Positions 13,180-26,200 of a DNA stretch of 64,000 nucleotides are shown in pieces. How positions within the stretch are numbered: position 1 is the first letter of the stretch; each line of letters opens with the position of its first letter. Source of the stretch: Pithys albifrons albifrons (taxonomy: Eukaryota; Chordata; Aves; Passeriformes; Thamnophilidae); contig NC_092471.1 in NCBI RefSeq assembly GCF_047495875.1, positions 13,227,001 to 13,291,000 on the forward strand, given 5' to 3'. The notes beneath the pieces are model-generated. The model had not been told where the DNA came from, made no database searches, and saw nothing but the letters and a program-made list of their open reading frames with translations. Both the position numbers and the translations under genes were made by a program.

Positions 13180-14280
13180 CCGCTCCGCCGCTGGAACATG
13201 CGGCTCCCCCAGCTCGGGGATCCTGTCCGGATCCAACCCCGGGGTTGCTGCCGCCGGGCCCCCGCCGTCCATCACATCCTGGCACCAGGAGTCCCAATCC
13301 ATCCCTGGCTCTCTGCGCATCTCCCCATCGCTCTCTGTCACGCGGATCTCCCCACTCGGACGAGCAGCTGCGGGGCCGAGCCCCGCACACGCCCGGCGGG
13401 AAGAAGCGCGCTGAGGACGTGTTTTCTCTGCGAGGGGAAGGGGCGGGCGTCGCCGGGGCTCGGCGATCCCGGCGGGGCGCGGGAGGAGCGGGGGGCGGTG
13501 GCGACGAGCGCCCGCCCATCCGTGGCGCGTCCCGCCCCGGCGGAGTCGGGAGCCAAGCCCGTGGCAGACGCAGCCCCGCCGCGCCATGGCCGGCCGCCGC
13601 CTCCTGGGGCTGCTGCTGGCCCTCTTCGCGCTGCTGGGCACAGGTAGGGATGGCCCGGCTCGGGCATGGCGGGGAGGGGTCGGCCCGGGGGGAAGGGGAG
13701 TCCCGGGGGGCGCGGCGCGGGGTGGTTTGCGCATGATCGCGGCGTCGGGCCCGGCCCAGGGACAGAGGACCCTCCGCCCCCCGCCCGGGTTACCCCCCGC
13801 TGGATGCAACCCCGGGAGGGGTGCTGGGGTTGCACACAGGCATCCCACGCCCGCGCCGTGGGGGCTTCTCGGCGTTGATGCTTTCCCCGGTAGCACGCAG
13901 GCCGGCCCGGGGGTCTCACTGGGCCGCGGAGATGCGCCCCGAGGAGGTTCCCCAGCTGGGAGGATGCACCCCCGAGGGATCGCCCCGGGTAGGGAGGCTG
14001 CGCTTCCCGGGCCCCACCCTGCGCAGGGCACCCCGACTCCGCAGCGGATGGCGGAGTGCCAGCCTGTGCATCGCGGCCGGGCCACAGACGATTCCTGTCT
14101 CCCGCCCTTCTCCCGCCCCCCGCCCTGGGCTCTGCCCGCCCCCGCTGCCCCTGCCTCTGTCCGCCCTGCTCGCTACGAGGCCGGTCCCGCACCGGTGCCC
14201 ACAGGTAGGGCGGCTCCAGCCCGGCGTGAGGTGTCAGTGCTGGTGACGAACGCATCTCGGAGCGCAGCGTCTGCCTCCGG
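13180..14280 (+). promoter_or_regulatory. CD99L2: CpG island promoter of CD99L2
   Basis: A block of very high GC and CpG density surrounds the first coding exon. GC boxes (Sp1/KLF type) occur at 13,440-13,448 (GGGGCGGGC), 13,471-13,480, 13,491-13,499 and, on the opposite strand, 13,531-13,538 (CCCGCCCC). No TATA box is positioned before the ATG, so this reads as a dispersed-start, housekeeping-type promoter. The transcription start probably lies at about 13,380-13,560 but cannot be fixed without 5' RNA ends. The island continues into intron 1 with many CCGCCC motifs around 14,100. Long open frames here (up to 341 codons on the minus strand) are GC-driven artefacts. Island edges are approximate. 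Confidence 0.85.
13586..13643 (+). CDS. CD99L2: CD99L2 coding exon 1 (signal peptide)
   Basis: It encodes residues 1-19, starting MAGRRLLGLLLALFALLG: an Arg pair followed by a Leu-rich hydrophobic core, a classic signal peptide. Cleavage is likely near residue 20. The donor is GTAGGG and the exon ends in phase 1. The ATG has the Kozak context GCCATGG, and an upstream in-frame start is not needed to make the signal peptide. Transcribed 5' UTR precedes it in the CpG island. Confidence 0.94.
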
Positions 14281-17200
14281 GTGACAGTGTCACAGCGGTG
14301 CTTAGAATGTGCGATGCTGCAGGTGTAAAGCGCTGGAGCAGCCTGGGGCTCAGCTAATCCCACGCAGAAGGATTCATGGGGTCATCGGGAAGGAGTTTGG
14401 GTTTGTTTCTGTGCTCGTTGAGCTGTTGGATTAGCGCATTCTCGGTGTGACCCAAATTTGTCTGGCTGTTGGTTGTATTCTCACTCTTTTTTAGTTCTAC
14501 TGTTACTTTTGCAGATCAGAATAGTCTAACCCAGAAATCAGTCCCAGCTGAACAGCAACTAGGAAGATAAGGAAAAATACTCCTTTTTCTTGGGGGGGGG
14601 GGGGGGGGACACACACGACAGGGAAGAATTAAAATCAGTGCAAAGCTTACCACAACTCTTTGTTTCCTTAAAAAAAAAAAAGGTACTCTTAAAAAGCTGT
14701 TTGTGTGAATGGGGGGGGGTGGGGGGGAAGCCTTTTTAAAGGTTATTCAGAGAAAACAGGCAGCACTTCTGTAAAAGGCCTTGGGTACCAAGTTTTTCTA
14801 AAAAAATATCCCTGCTGTTAGCTAGGAGGCACCCGGCAAACACAGATTGGTTAGGGGATAGCATCATCAAAGTGAATATTGAACTGAACCCCAAACAGCT
14901 TTTGCTGTTGGAATAGATTAAGTTTTCCATGAGTCAGCCTGGAATTAGGCTGTTTGCGTTTGGTACTTACCTGTTCGTGTATCTGGAGGGATAACAGCAT
15001 GGTACAGAATTGCTTATGCTGACCATGTTAGCGGCTGCATTTTTAGTTGGTGGACATCAGTTTGACAGTCTGAGCTGAGACTGTGCATAAAGTCCTGATT
15101 TTAGGTTAAAAAAAAATCTGATTACTCAACACTAAAGCTATTTGCATTCTGTGTTGTTTGCAATGTGGGCAAACAAAAATGCTGTTCTGTTTCATTTTGG
15201 ACCTCTGGACTGCAGGGTCCAGCTCTTAAATATATTTCGCTGTGTGTGTATCAAAATGAATTTTACTGAAACATTCATAAATCATTCCTGCCAGCGTGAG
15301 GCTTCACAGGTAATTGAACAACATTAGATTTGTCTCCTCTCTGAGCTGCTTTAAATTGCCTTTCCACGGGAATCACTATGTAAGGGTAAGTGGGCTCTGT
15401 CCTTCCGAGGGCTCCTGTGCAGAGTGCTGCTGACACGGGACGCTGGAACCGAGGGGCTGGTGCACGGCGTCCGCCTTTCCACGTGGCCTCTGGTTCCTCC
15501 CCCCGTGTCTGGTAGTGGCTTTCGCAAATCCTTGGTGGGTGCCTACTCCTCCCACCATCTCTCTCCCAAACGTGTTGGAGCAGCTTGTAGCTCCCTGTCA
15601 GGGGCTTGTGAGCCCTTCCCCATCTCAGCACTGAAGTGGCCTTTCGAGTACCAACCCAGCCTCTCTGCCATTATCCTGTACCCATGGGAAGATACCAGGT
15701 GGTAGCAAGGGGTTCTCAGTCAGGGCTTTCTATCCCAGCTCCTCAGTACAGCAGCAATAGAAGTCACACTTCTTCATTACCTCTATTCCTGGTCTTTTTT
15801 TTTTTTTTGCTGCTTGTTCTGAAATAGTTGCTTCAGCCCTACCCAAGGTGGGTGGTGGGCAGCCCAGTCTCTTGCAAGCTCAGAGGTTTACAAATTACCA
15901 AGAACTACAGGTAACAAAGAACTAAATCAGTACTTAGCATGATTCCTGCAGCTGGGGTCCAGATACACTGCTGATGCAAGACTGATGGGTTTTGTCTTTG
16001 GCTGTCCAGTAAAGCAGGGACAAACTCCACTTAATTGAAAAAAAATGGGTTTGGGTTTCTCTTTGATCAAATTCCACTGCATTTCCCTTCATTTATGATT
16101 GTGTGCTTCAGTGGCTGGTAGGCTGTTGGACACAGCCGTGCCACATCCACCTGCACCTCTGGGCTGCTATGCTCCTTTTGCCCCACAATGCATCTGGCTG
16201 TGGGTGCAGTGCTGGAAGTAGGCACTGCTCACAGGGCACCAAGCTGTTTTGAGGGCCACTGAACTCTGGCGTATTCCCACAGTGTCGTTGGAGGCAGAAG
16301 CATTAAAGTATTTTGAGGTGTTGGAGGAAACCAAATACCCTGCAAAACCTCTTTGCTGCAGCCAGAGGCAAACATTCCCTATGCCAGCACATTGCACGAT
16401 GTTTTAAATGCACACATCTGTGGCTTTTCCAGAAAGTAGTTCTGTTTGAGTCATCCAGGGCTGGCTACATGCTTGTGCAAAACAGTAAGACAGTCAAGCA
16501 AGGAACTTTCCACAGTTGGTTTTCTGTTTTTCCCTCTCCTGTCCTCACTCTCATGATAAGCCAGTACAGAAATGCATTGATGCGTTTTCATGGAAAGATG
16601 ACAAATTTGACATCTGAGGTCAATGTTCTTGCAGGGAGCTCAAGGTTTCCTCTTGCTGGCCAGGCAGAAGGGGCATGTGCATATTTTATGCTTCACATTG
16701 TGTACAAAAAGGCTGAGGGAAAACTTCATGTTGCAAACGAGGAATAAGAGCAGTTGGGTGCATCCTCCAAAGTTGCCATGACAAGCCACTCTTCGTGTTG
16801 TCACCCTTGTCTTCACAGACAGCATCTCACAGATCACCTCTCCTCTTGAGTATGATTACAATACCCCACCAGCAATTACAATAAATACTTAAATGTGAAA
16901 GTAATACTAGGCAGTATAATCAGCTGTATATAACTGTTACACAGATGGCTGTAGTCACTGCAGGCAGCTCTTCTGCACTGGCTCAGCATGACTTTGCCCA
17001 GCCAAAAGCATGAAGAAAGCAGAAAGAAGCCATCCCAGATGTTTTTTCAGGTGTCTGGACTCTGCAGTGGGCAGCCATGGATGCAGTTGGTATAAAAGAG
17101 AGTGCCAGTGCCAAGTGACCCTCCACCTCCATGCCCATCACTTGCTGGGGTCACTTGCCATGGAAGTTCTGGGAGAGTTGCAGGGAGGAATTATTTGGAG

Positions 17201-20200
17201 TAGAAGAGAAAGGCTTGATTTGGCATTTGTTGTCGAAACTGAAGGAGATAGCAGCATTGTGTAAAGCTGCTAAAAGTCTTTATTATAATACATTATTATG
17301 TTATTTAAGTTATAATTACTAGGTATCGGTGGCAAGTCAAAGTAATACATTTAAAAAATAATTTTTACTTTGATAGTGTCTTTAGTGCATATGACAAAGC
17401 AGGAGAAGCCAGATTGGTCTTCTTACAAATTATCTCTGATCTTTGAACAAATATGCATTAATTAAATGTGCCATGCCCAGATATTTATGTACATAGCTGT
17501 AGAAATAATTAATTTCCATACTTCTTCTTGTATTTTGAAGCTTTGTCTTCTACCAGTCTAGTGATATCTGTGCTTGGAAACAGCCATTTAACTTCTGGGA
17601 TTTTTTTTCCCATCTAGAAAACCATGATTTTTAACTTACGTCTGTTGCAACCGTTTCAGCCCTTAAAGCACATAAAACAGAAGTGTCTATTGATCTCCTG
17701 AGTTGACTGGAATAAACTTTTAGCACTGCTTCGTTTAAAAACAAATTTGTTTCTCCTTGGAAAAATATGTCCTGGAGGTTTAAAGCATTGACTTTACAAT
17801 TAACTAAAGGAAAAACTGGGGTTTTATTAGACAGTGCTTCTGAAGCCACTCTAATAACAAAACATACGTTTAATAAACTACATAACATTGATGGCAAAGA
17901 GAAAACCTTTGCAATAATTCCTTTGTAATCCGATTGAAATTCACAATCGGTGGAAGAGCTTGAATAGAAGAAAACAGGAGAAGAGGAACATGGCACATCA
18001 AAAATGTAGAACATGAAAGGGCTTTGAAAAGAGGACTTCAAAGTTGGGCATCCAGATGCTGGAGTCACTAGCTGTGATTTGGGATGTGAATACAGGAAGG
18101 TGATTGCTGAGGCAACGGTGCTTTTGAGAAGAATACAGGGAGTCCCGGTACAAGGCTGTCAGCTGTGGCAAAGAGAGACATGTATGCTGCCTGTGCACTC
18201 ACAGGGATTTCAGTGGAGCTGTGCAGGGTCAGTTTGGGTTTGATCTGAGAGCTCAGCCTGCTGGTGTGATGGGGATGAAGTTAATGCTAATACAGATTTA
18301 CAAAACTGCCTTGCGGTGACTCCAAAATCCTTTTTCATTGCTTTTAGACCTTGTCTAGGGAACACAGAAACTTATTGTGGAAGGAGATCTGGGGCCACAG
18401 GCAGGAAGCTGATGCTGAGTGTGAGCTCCTCTTCCCTGAGATAGCCAACCACATGAGCAGCACCTTCAGGAAAGGAGACAACCAAGTTGCTCTAGGGATC
18501 TGGTGCTGTCACAAAAAAAAAGCCAAAGCAAGCAAAACCAGAGGCATTAGCAAGATATTGGAGGTGATGGCCCAGACAGGGAGGAGGGACACTGGGAACA
18601 GCATCTTTCTGCTGTGGGAAGGCTCTGCAGGCTGGCACAGGGTTGGTTCCAGCAAACAAAGTGCTGGGAAAAGAGACTTGCTCAGCATTTTGCTTGCCCT
18701 TTGAAATGCCGTATTTGCCCATGCACAAAGAAATGTGGATAGAAAGAACTTGTCAAAGTTAGAATAATCTTACTGAAATCCCACTTCATAAGGACTTGGA
18801 TCCAGGTTGGATGTTTAACTGCAGCCCTGGCTCTGGGAGGGCAGGAAGCAAAAGCTAAAGAAGCAGAAGACGTTTCCAGCCCCAGCTGTGGGTGGCAATG
18901 GAGGTGCTTGTGCTGCAGAAGATATGTTTGCTATGTGGTAAGATTTTGAGCAGCACATTAATCTGTGACTATAAAGCATTGTCTGCTGTCAGAAGTGTGC
19001 TTTTAGGAGTAGGAGCTTGGGGGAAAGTCTCTATCTCTGTGTCAGATTTCTGTGTGATCTCTATGTGGGATGACAGCAAGCAGCCTAGTGGAGCACAAAT
19101 CTCTCTGGTGACCAGCCGCCTCCATTCAGGTGTTCCAGCTACTGCAGAGCTTGGGCCATCTTTCCAGACAATAAGATCTGAGCTAAACCAGTACCAGATT
19201 AATGTAGAGTCCATCTACCTCATTTATAGCAAAAACCTCCCCAGGTCCCATCCTGCCATCTGGTAAATAGCCTTCCTCTTGGAGCTTTGCATAATTTCCA
19301 TTACAGAGCCTGAAGAGATAGAAGGACCCAGAATTGATGGAAATTCCCTTTTGCCCAGCACATTTTCCCATCCTGCAAGTTCCTTTGGCTAAAGAATCAT
19401 GGAATCAATTGGGTTGGAAAAGGCCTCTGAGATCACTGAGTCCAACAATTGACTGAACACCACCATGTCAATTAGACCATGTCACTAATTGCCACATCCA
19501 GCCTTTTCTTAAACACCTCCACAGACTGTGACTCCAGCATCTCTGGTGGGTGCCCATTCCAAAATTTAATCACCCTTTCTGTGAAGTAATTGCTCCTAAT
19601 GTCCAACCTAAAATCCCCATGCACCTTGATTCCAATGCAATACTGCACATAAAGAGGTTGTATCCCCCGGAACACAAACCATCCCATCCAGTGTGATGCT
19701 TCCAGCTGGTGCAAGCCTGCCCTGAGCCCCCACTCACCCCCTGGCACACCCCTGCTTTGTGACCCAGCTACAGGCTGAGTTCTGCCCCAGGAGCTTCAGC
19801 TGGGGTGGGTGTTAAGCCTGGCCCCACTGACCAGGCACCAGCTACTGGTCCTGGTGACAGACTGTCTCACACGCTGTCAAGAGACCCTGAGCCCATGCCA
19901 TGCAGTTACTGTGTCATTATTTGCCAGGAGACTGAAATTTGTTATTTTCAAAACCACCACAGGACAGCACTAAGCTTTGAGCCCATCCGTGCTTTTCAAA
20001 ACACCCACAGCTCCCAAACATGTCTTTGGCCTGATGCAGAAAACGGAGCATTTTTAAGTGAGGTTAAACAAACATTAGAAAAGAAAGTGTGTTCCTTCTT
20101 TCCTTTTTGTAATGATGGTCTTAACTGAGTGAATTATGTAGATACTTTCACAGAGAAAATCTCAGAGCCACTACACTTGAATTAAAGTAACAGTTTACAA

Positions 20201-23200
20201 ACAGTTGGGTTTGTAAGTGTTGGTGCTATTTCCTCCTCAAGTAGGGTCAGAGAGAGCAAGAAACCTGTTTGGTTTCTCTTTGAACTCAGCGAACTCCTAG
20301 TTTTATGTTTAAATTATTTCATGCCACATCAACAGCATGGGGAGCTCTGTTTATACACCACCTGTTGCCCTGGTGATGGGGATGCAGCCTGTGCTGGGCA
20401 CAGGAAGTAACAGAAGCTGGATATACACCCCAAACTCCACTTCTCAGGGACTTCTCTAAGCTCCTCTATGAAAGCAAGGAACCAAACTCACCTTACTGAA
20501 AATAAGCTGGTGCAAAAGGCAGAGGGATGTGGCATAGCTTCCCTCTCTGGGGACGAGCCAAGGCAGGTGGTCTCACAGTTGCCAGCTGGGTGGTTAAAAA
20601 TCACCACCAGTTCCTGCACCACCTGCTCCAAATTATTTCCAGCAGATCTCTGCTACTGCCTCCCACTTGGGGGGTGTATCTCCCCACCCTGCTGTCTCTC
20701 CATGCGGACTCCCCATGGCAGTACCGCCTGGATCTAAATGCTCCGGAGTGGCGGAGCCGAATCACCCAGAGCTGGGGGGGGGGGGGGAATGGAGCAGTAG
20801 CGTGGGTGGATGAGCAGGGTGCAGACAGCAACAGCAGAGGCTGGAGTCTAAACCATCACTCCCTGACCCGGATGATGCTCCCTGCTTGCACGGGGAGGTG
20901 CTGTGGAAAGGCAGGGATGCAGGGACAGCAGCGGCCAGGCGGGGAGCCCCGCAGTGCAGCTGTGGTGACAGGGCAGACAGATGCCCTCAGCCGAAAAAGG
21001 CTGAACCCCCCCATACCCCCCCAGAGCCTCACTCCATCTGTCAGCATTGCCCAGCTCTTCATTCGCACTACTGCTCCGCTTCTGATTTTAAATAGCACAA
21101 TATGACAGAAGCATCACATCCCAAGTGATGAACCAGCATTTTTACAAATAATTCCCTATTTACCTACTTTTAACTACAGCATCTTCTCTTGATCTTTGAC
21201 TGATGAGAACGGTCTTTTTCCATTGGGAATCAGGTGATAAGGATTTAATCTCCCACTTCAGTTTTCTTTGTGCTCCTGCATCACTGACTGTCATCAGTTG
21301 TTCTGCACTGGGTTATGAACAAAAATGCTTTCACGCCACAATTTTTTGTCCGGTTGATAAACGGGCTTCTTTGGCCTTAGGCAAATTCGGAGTCATTACT
21401 TAATGTGTAAGCAGAAATCAAGTGGCTAATGCGAATATACATTGTAATCTTTCTGGGTGGACAGCAGGCAGGAAAACGTGGAAGCAGCTGTTGTGGTTTA
21501 ACCCCAGCTGGCAACTCAGTCCCATGCAGCCACTCACTCACTTTCTCCAGACACAGATGGGGAAGAGAATCAGAAGGGTGAAAGTGAGAAAACTTTGGGG
21601 TTGAGATAAAGATAGTTCAGTAAGTGAAGCAAAAGCCACGTGCATGAGCAAAGTAAACAAGGAATTCATTCACCATTTCCCATGGGCAGGCAGGTGTTCA
21701 GCCATCCCCAGGACAGCAGGGCTCCATCACATGTAACGATGTAACTTGGGAAGACAAACACCATCACTCCAAATGTTCCCCATTTCCTTCTCCCCAGCTT
21801 TATAGGCTGAGCATGACCCATATAGTCTGGGATGTCCCTTGAGTCAGTTGGGGTCAGCTGTCCCAGCTGTGTCCCTTCCCAGCTCCTTGTGCCCCCTTAG
21901 CTTCTTGCTGGTGGGGTGGGATGAGGAGCCAAAAAGACCTTGGCTCTGTGTAAGAACTGCTCAGTGATAATGAAAACAGCCCTGAGTTATCAGTACTGCT
22001 CTCAGCACAAATCCAAACCACAGCCCCATTCCAGCTACTGTGAAGAAAATTAACTTTACCCCACCCTAAACCAGCACACCCCCCAATTTTCAGCCCTGCA
22101 CCCACAGTTACAGGAGGAAAACGAACTTGTTGAGTTTTTTGACCTTTTCTAGGAATCACAAACTAATGAGTTGGGGTTTGTGTTTCCCACCCTATGCTTG
22201 ATAAGGCTGGGTGAAAGCTGGGGGCAGCACACCCAGGCACAAGGAGTGCCAAGGCTGCCCCCAGAGTGATTTCAGCTCAGATCCTGCCTCGTGCTCCCAG
22301 CCTGCCTTTCCCTGTGAGGGCTGGCTCTTGGCAGCGCTGGGCTGGACCATGGCTGTTTAGTGGGAAAACAGGTTGGTGCCTGCTCAGCAGCACAGTCACA
22401 CCCCCCCACATCTCCCCTTCCCTTGCTGCCAGAGCAGTAACCCAGTTATCCAGCAGCCACCTGCACACTGTATCTGGCAGGGACAAATCTGAGCCCAGAG
22501 TGACACCGTTGTGTTTTTCCATAACTGAAGAAGTCACAATTAACCGTTCCCTATCCTGTGCAATGGGGTGAGTGCCAATTTCCCGTCTGCCACTTGCCAA
22601 GTAGTTGAAGTCTGGGAATAAAAAGATGATGCTGTCCGCATATTTTCTCCTTTAGGTGCAGCAAATTGTTCTTCCTTAAAAAAAATCCCAAACAAACAAA
22701 CAAACAAACAAACAGCAAGAAAGTTAAAAGAAAAAACAACTCCCTTTCTCATCAGATGCACTTATGAGTTATTGAGCATTACCTGGGGCATTTTTACAGA
22801 GCCCCAGGGAGGATCAGAGATTTGCAGAGCTCTTATGAGGATTTGGACAGGCTGAACTCCCCCTGCCCTCCTTAGTCCTTGGCCACAATGTCTCAGTACC
22901 CAACCCAGGCACAGAAAGCTGGTTATCATCCCATTCTCATCACAGGTACAGCTGGGCTCAGGCACTCCTGAGAAGGGGAGGAATCCTAAATATTTGTGTT
23001 CTAAACCTTTCAGCCTTTTGCTGCTGATGCAATTGATCTGGGACTAATTGAAAGCAAGTTTTGGTGGTGGCTCTGCTGTGGCAGAGCCCTCTCTGATACA
23101 AACCTCAGAAAACAGTTATGGTATTGAAGTTGCTTATGCTTTACATGCAGAGATGGCAGAGAGCCCTGCAAACCTGGAAAGCTTTGAGTGCTGAAGAGGA

Positions 23201-26200
23201 CTGTTTCGATTGACATCTTGTGTTGCCAGAGCAGGACTACCTGCTCTCTGACTGTGCTGGAAGAGATGGTGAAGCATTTGTTTCACATGGGCTTAGAGAG
23301 AGGATGCTGCTGTGCAGCCAGAGGTGGGGCAGGCCTGGCCAGCAGCTGCCAGTCCAAAGCATTTCAAGGGAAACCCCCAAGAGAAGCCTTTCCTGGCTCT
23401 GGTTGTGCTGCCCTTGATGGGACTTTGCTTTTCCTTCTGAGCTGTTGAGGGTGGCTTCTGGCACCCAGCTGTGTTTATCTGTCTGTAGTAGTGGGTACTC
23501 CTCTGGCTGGTTGCTTTTGGGGAGTCTGGCGTGCTCAGATGGGTCAGGGGCTTGCTCGTCTTTCTCAGAGTTGAGGGCTCCAGGCCAGCAGACTCCCAGG
23601 GATCAGACACCTTAATTCAGCATATCAGTTCAGTGGTGCCTGTACAGAGCTGCTGCTGGGGGTGATGTGATGCATCCACACTCCTTCTAGGGATTGTCAC
23701 CAAAGAGTGGGATGGGAATCACATTAAAGGTGATGCAAGAGCCCTTCACTGTGCTGCAAACACGGGGGCTGCAGCCCACACCCAGGCAGCCAGCCAGCAG
23801 TGACAGGATGGCCCCCAGGTGTGGGGGCTCCTCCATGGCCCTACTGCTGTGTACACCAACCCCTGTCACATTGTGTGGCAGTGGCTGATGGGACGTGATG
23901 GACAGAGCAGGCCCTGGAGTGGGCACCCCACCAGACAGATGTTGTGTGGCTGCCAGGGGGCACTCAGTATGTCACCCCAGGATTAGGGTGTCTCTAGCAG
24001 AGCTGCAGCATCTCATGGCCAGCTGGTGCCTGCAGGCCCCCCCACTCGCAGCTTTTGCTCAGTGACACATCAACACAGCCAAGTTTACTCTGTCACAGAC
24101 TGGGATGTGGAGAAAGACCTCTTTGCCATGCTCCTGTAGCCTCTGAGCTGGCAGCCCCATGCTGGCTATAAAATCAAAATCAAGTGGCAGCAACCAAGCC
24201 ACTCTACTAATAGTCTTTCTTGTCTTGTCTTTTTAATAAAATGTGAAAATATAGTAATCACCACCAGTTTGAGTCAGTGAGACTGGAAGCAAGTCAAATA
24301 GAAGTATTGGGATGAGTTTTCAGCATGAGGAAACATCTCTGTGTTGAGGATGCTTTCTGTCCCTTTGAGAGCCATCTGGGTGTTGGTGGAGACTGGTGGA
24401 TTTGATGGTGGAGGCTTTGGTTTTGGTGGTGGATGCTGGTGGGTTTGGTGGTGGGAGCTGCCATTGCTCCAAGAAGGGTAGTGCTTGGGGGATGAGCAAC
24501 CTGGTGGCAAAGGTCATCCTCCTGCAGACAGGTCTGAGGCAAGGTCACTGCTTACATGTCAGTATTCAGGAAGAAGAGGCCAGCACTGGTCCATGGTAAA
24601 CATGTTGGGCTCTCTGGGAGCCAGTTAACAGATGAAGCTGTTGGAAAAGAGAATTTGAGAGCGCTTCCCTCCGGCGTTTTAAATCTTGCTGTGGAGGAGT
24701 GAGAAAGGCTGTGTGAGATGACAGCAGATGAGAAACTCCTCCCTGCTGTGTTTTTTGTCTGGTCTCTGCAGAGGGACCTGCTGGCTGCTCCTGGTGTGGC
24801 CATGGCAGCAGAGGTTAAGCCACTGGATGCTCCCCTGGAGCTGTGGGACACAGCAGGGCATGTGGGGTGGTGCTGGTTTTTCAGGTGCTTTGAAAGCAAC
24901 CTAGAGGTCTGTCTTTCCACCCCAGGTGGTAAGAAGATGTGTTCACACCTTCATGCAGTACCTCAACATGGTGCAGGGTAGAATGGGCTCTGTGTCCTCC
25001 AAGCATCCTGCCTGATTGGGCAACTCCCAGTGAGGGCTTGCCTTCTGCTCACCAAGATGGCCTTTTGGCTGGGCCCCACATCGCAGTGCTACTGGTGTCT
25101 GATGAGAAGGAGCTTGGAGCCCACCAGATGCAGGCTGGTTTTGCTGGTTGCGTTTTTCTCACCAGCTCCATCACTCCTGCTGGCTGTAAAGCATATCATG
25201 TGCTGCCACCGAATAATTTAAATTATTCCTAGTAAGCCTTGAAATCAAATTGCAACAGACATCTGCTTTTCATCCAGCTGCCCTGGTGCACAAAACCTCA
25301 GCGTTTTCCTATGGCTTAGAGCCCAAGCAAGGCGTGTTTCCCTGACCTGCAGCCAGCAGAGCTCTCTCCAGGGTCACATTATCTGTCCTGCCCCATCCCG
25401 GGTGCCTGGCCAGAGGACAGAGCAGAACTGGGATTCTTGTGGAGCTGAGGTTCCCAGTGGGGACCCATGAGTGTGGAGTGCAGCGTAGGTGGTGGAGCCT
25501 GCACGGGTCAGGGCAGCAGAGCCCTGGCTGTAGCAGAGGCTTTTAGGCATTTCTGTTAATAGGTTTCGAACACAACCACCATCAGTCCCTCCACAAAGAG
25601 AAAGTCTTCATTATGCAAATTCTCATCTTAAAGCTTTATTCATGTGCTTCCTGGCAGGCTTTCCTTTAATCTCAAGAGCGAGATTGCTTGGAATTACCAT
25701 ATACCCTTGTTAATTGCATTAAAAAAAATCAGCAGAGGTTGTTTTTGCCATAATCAAGAGTGATTTTTGATTAGTACTTCTAGAAATCAAAATGTTTCTC
25801 TGCGAATAGAGAACAAGGACAGCAGCATTCCCTCATCCCCCATGAGAAGCAGGGGCCATCCCAGCCAGGGGGCTGTGTCTTACCACTCTTGCCTGGCTGT
25901 GGCCCAGACTGGGACGAAGTACCCCTGGCATCAGCCATTGATCCCACGGCTGTGGCAGACGCAGGGGACTGAGCTCCTCCCTGACTTGGCTCCCCAGCAG
26001 AGCCTGTCACCCCTTGCCCCAGCAGGCTGCCGACAGCTTTTTTGTGCAGGGCATGTCCCTGGGCAGTCAGTCTTCCCTGGCAGCAGCTGAGGAGCTGGAG
26101 GAAGTTCAGAGTCTGCTTTTCAAGGCAGAACTACTCTGAGAAGTAGATCTGTGCTGAGGAGACAGCCTGGCCTGTCTCCAGAGAGCAGTGCAGCTGCAGT

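Noticed and set aside
13069..14363. Several long open frames (up to 341 codons) on both strands around the CpG island
   Set aside because: They overlap in up to five frames, are rich in Pro, Gly, Ala and Arg, and follow from the scarcity of stop codons in GC-rich DNA. The only supported coding segment here is the 58-nt CD99L2 exon 1.
19472..19747. 91-codon minus-strand frame with good protein character
   Set aside because: Its C-terminal half matches the CR1 ORF end (TERVIKFWNG...EVFKKRLDVAISDMV). It belongs to the transposon fragment.
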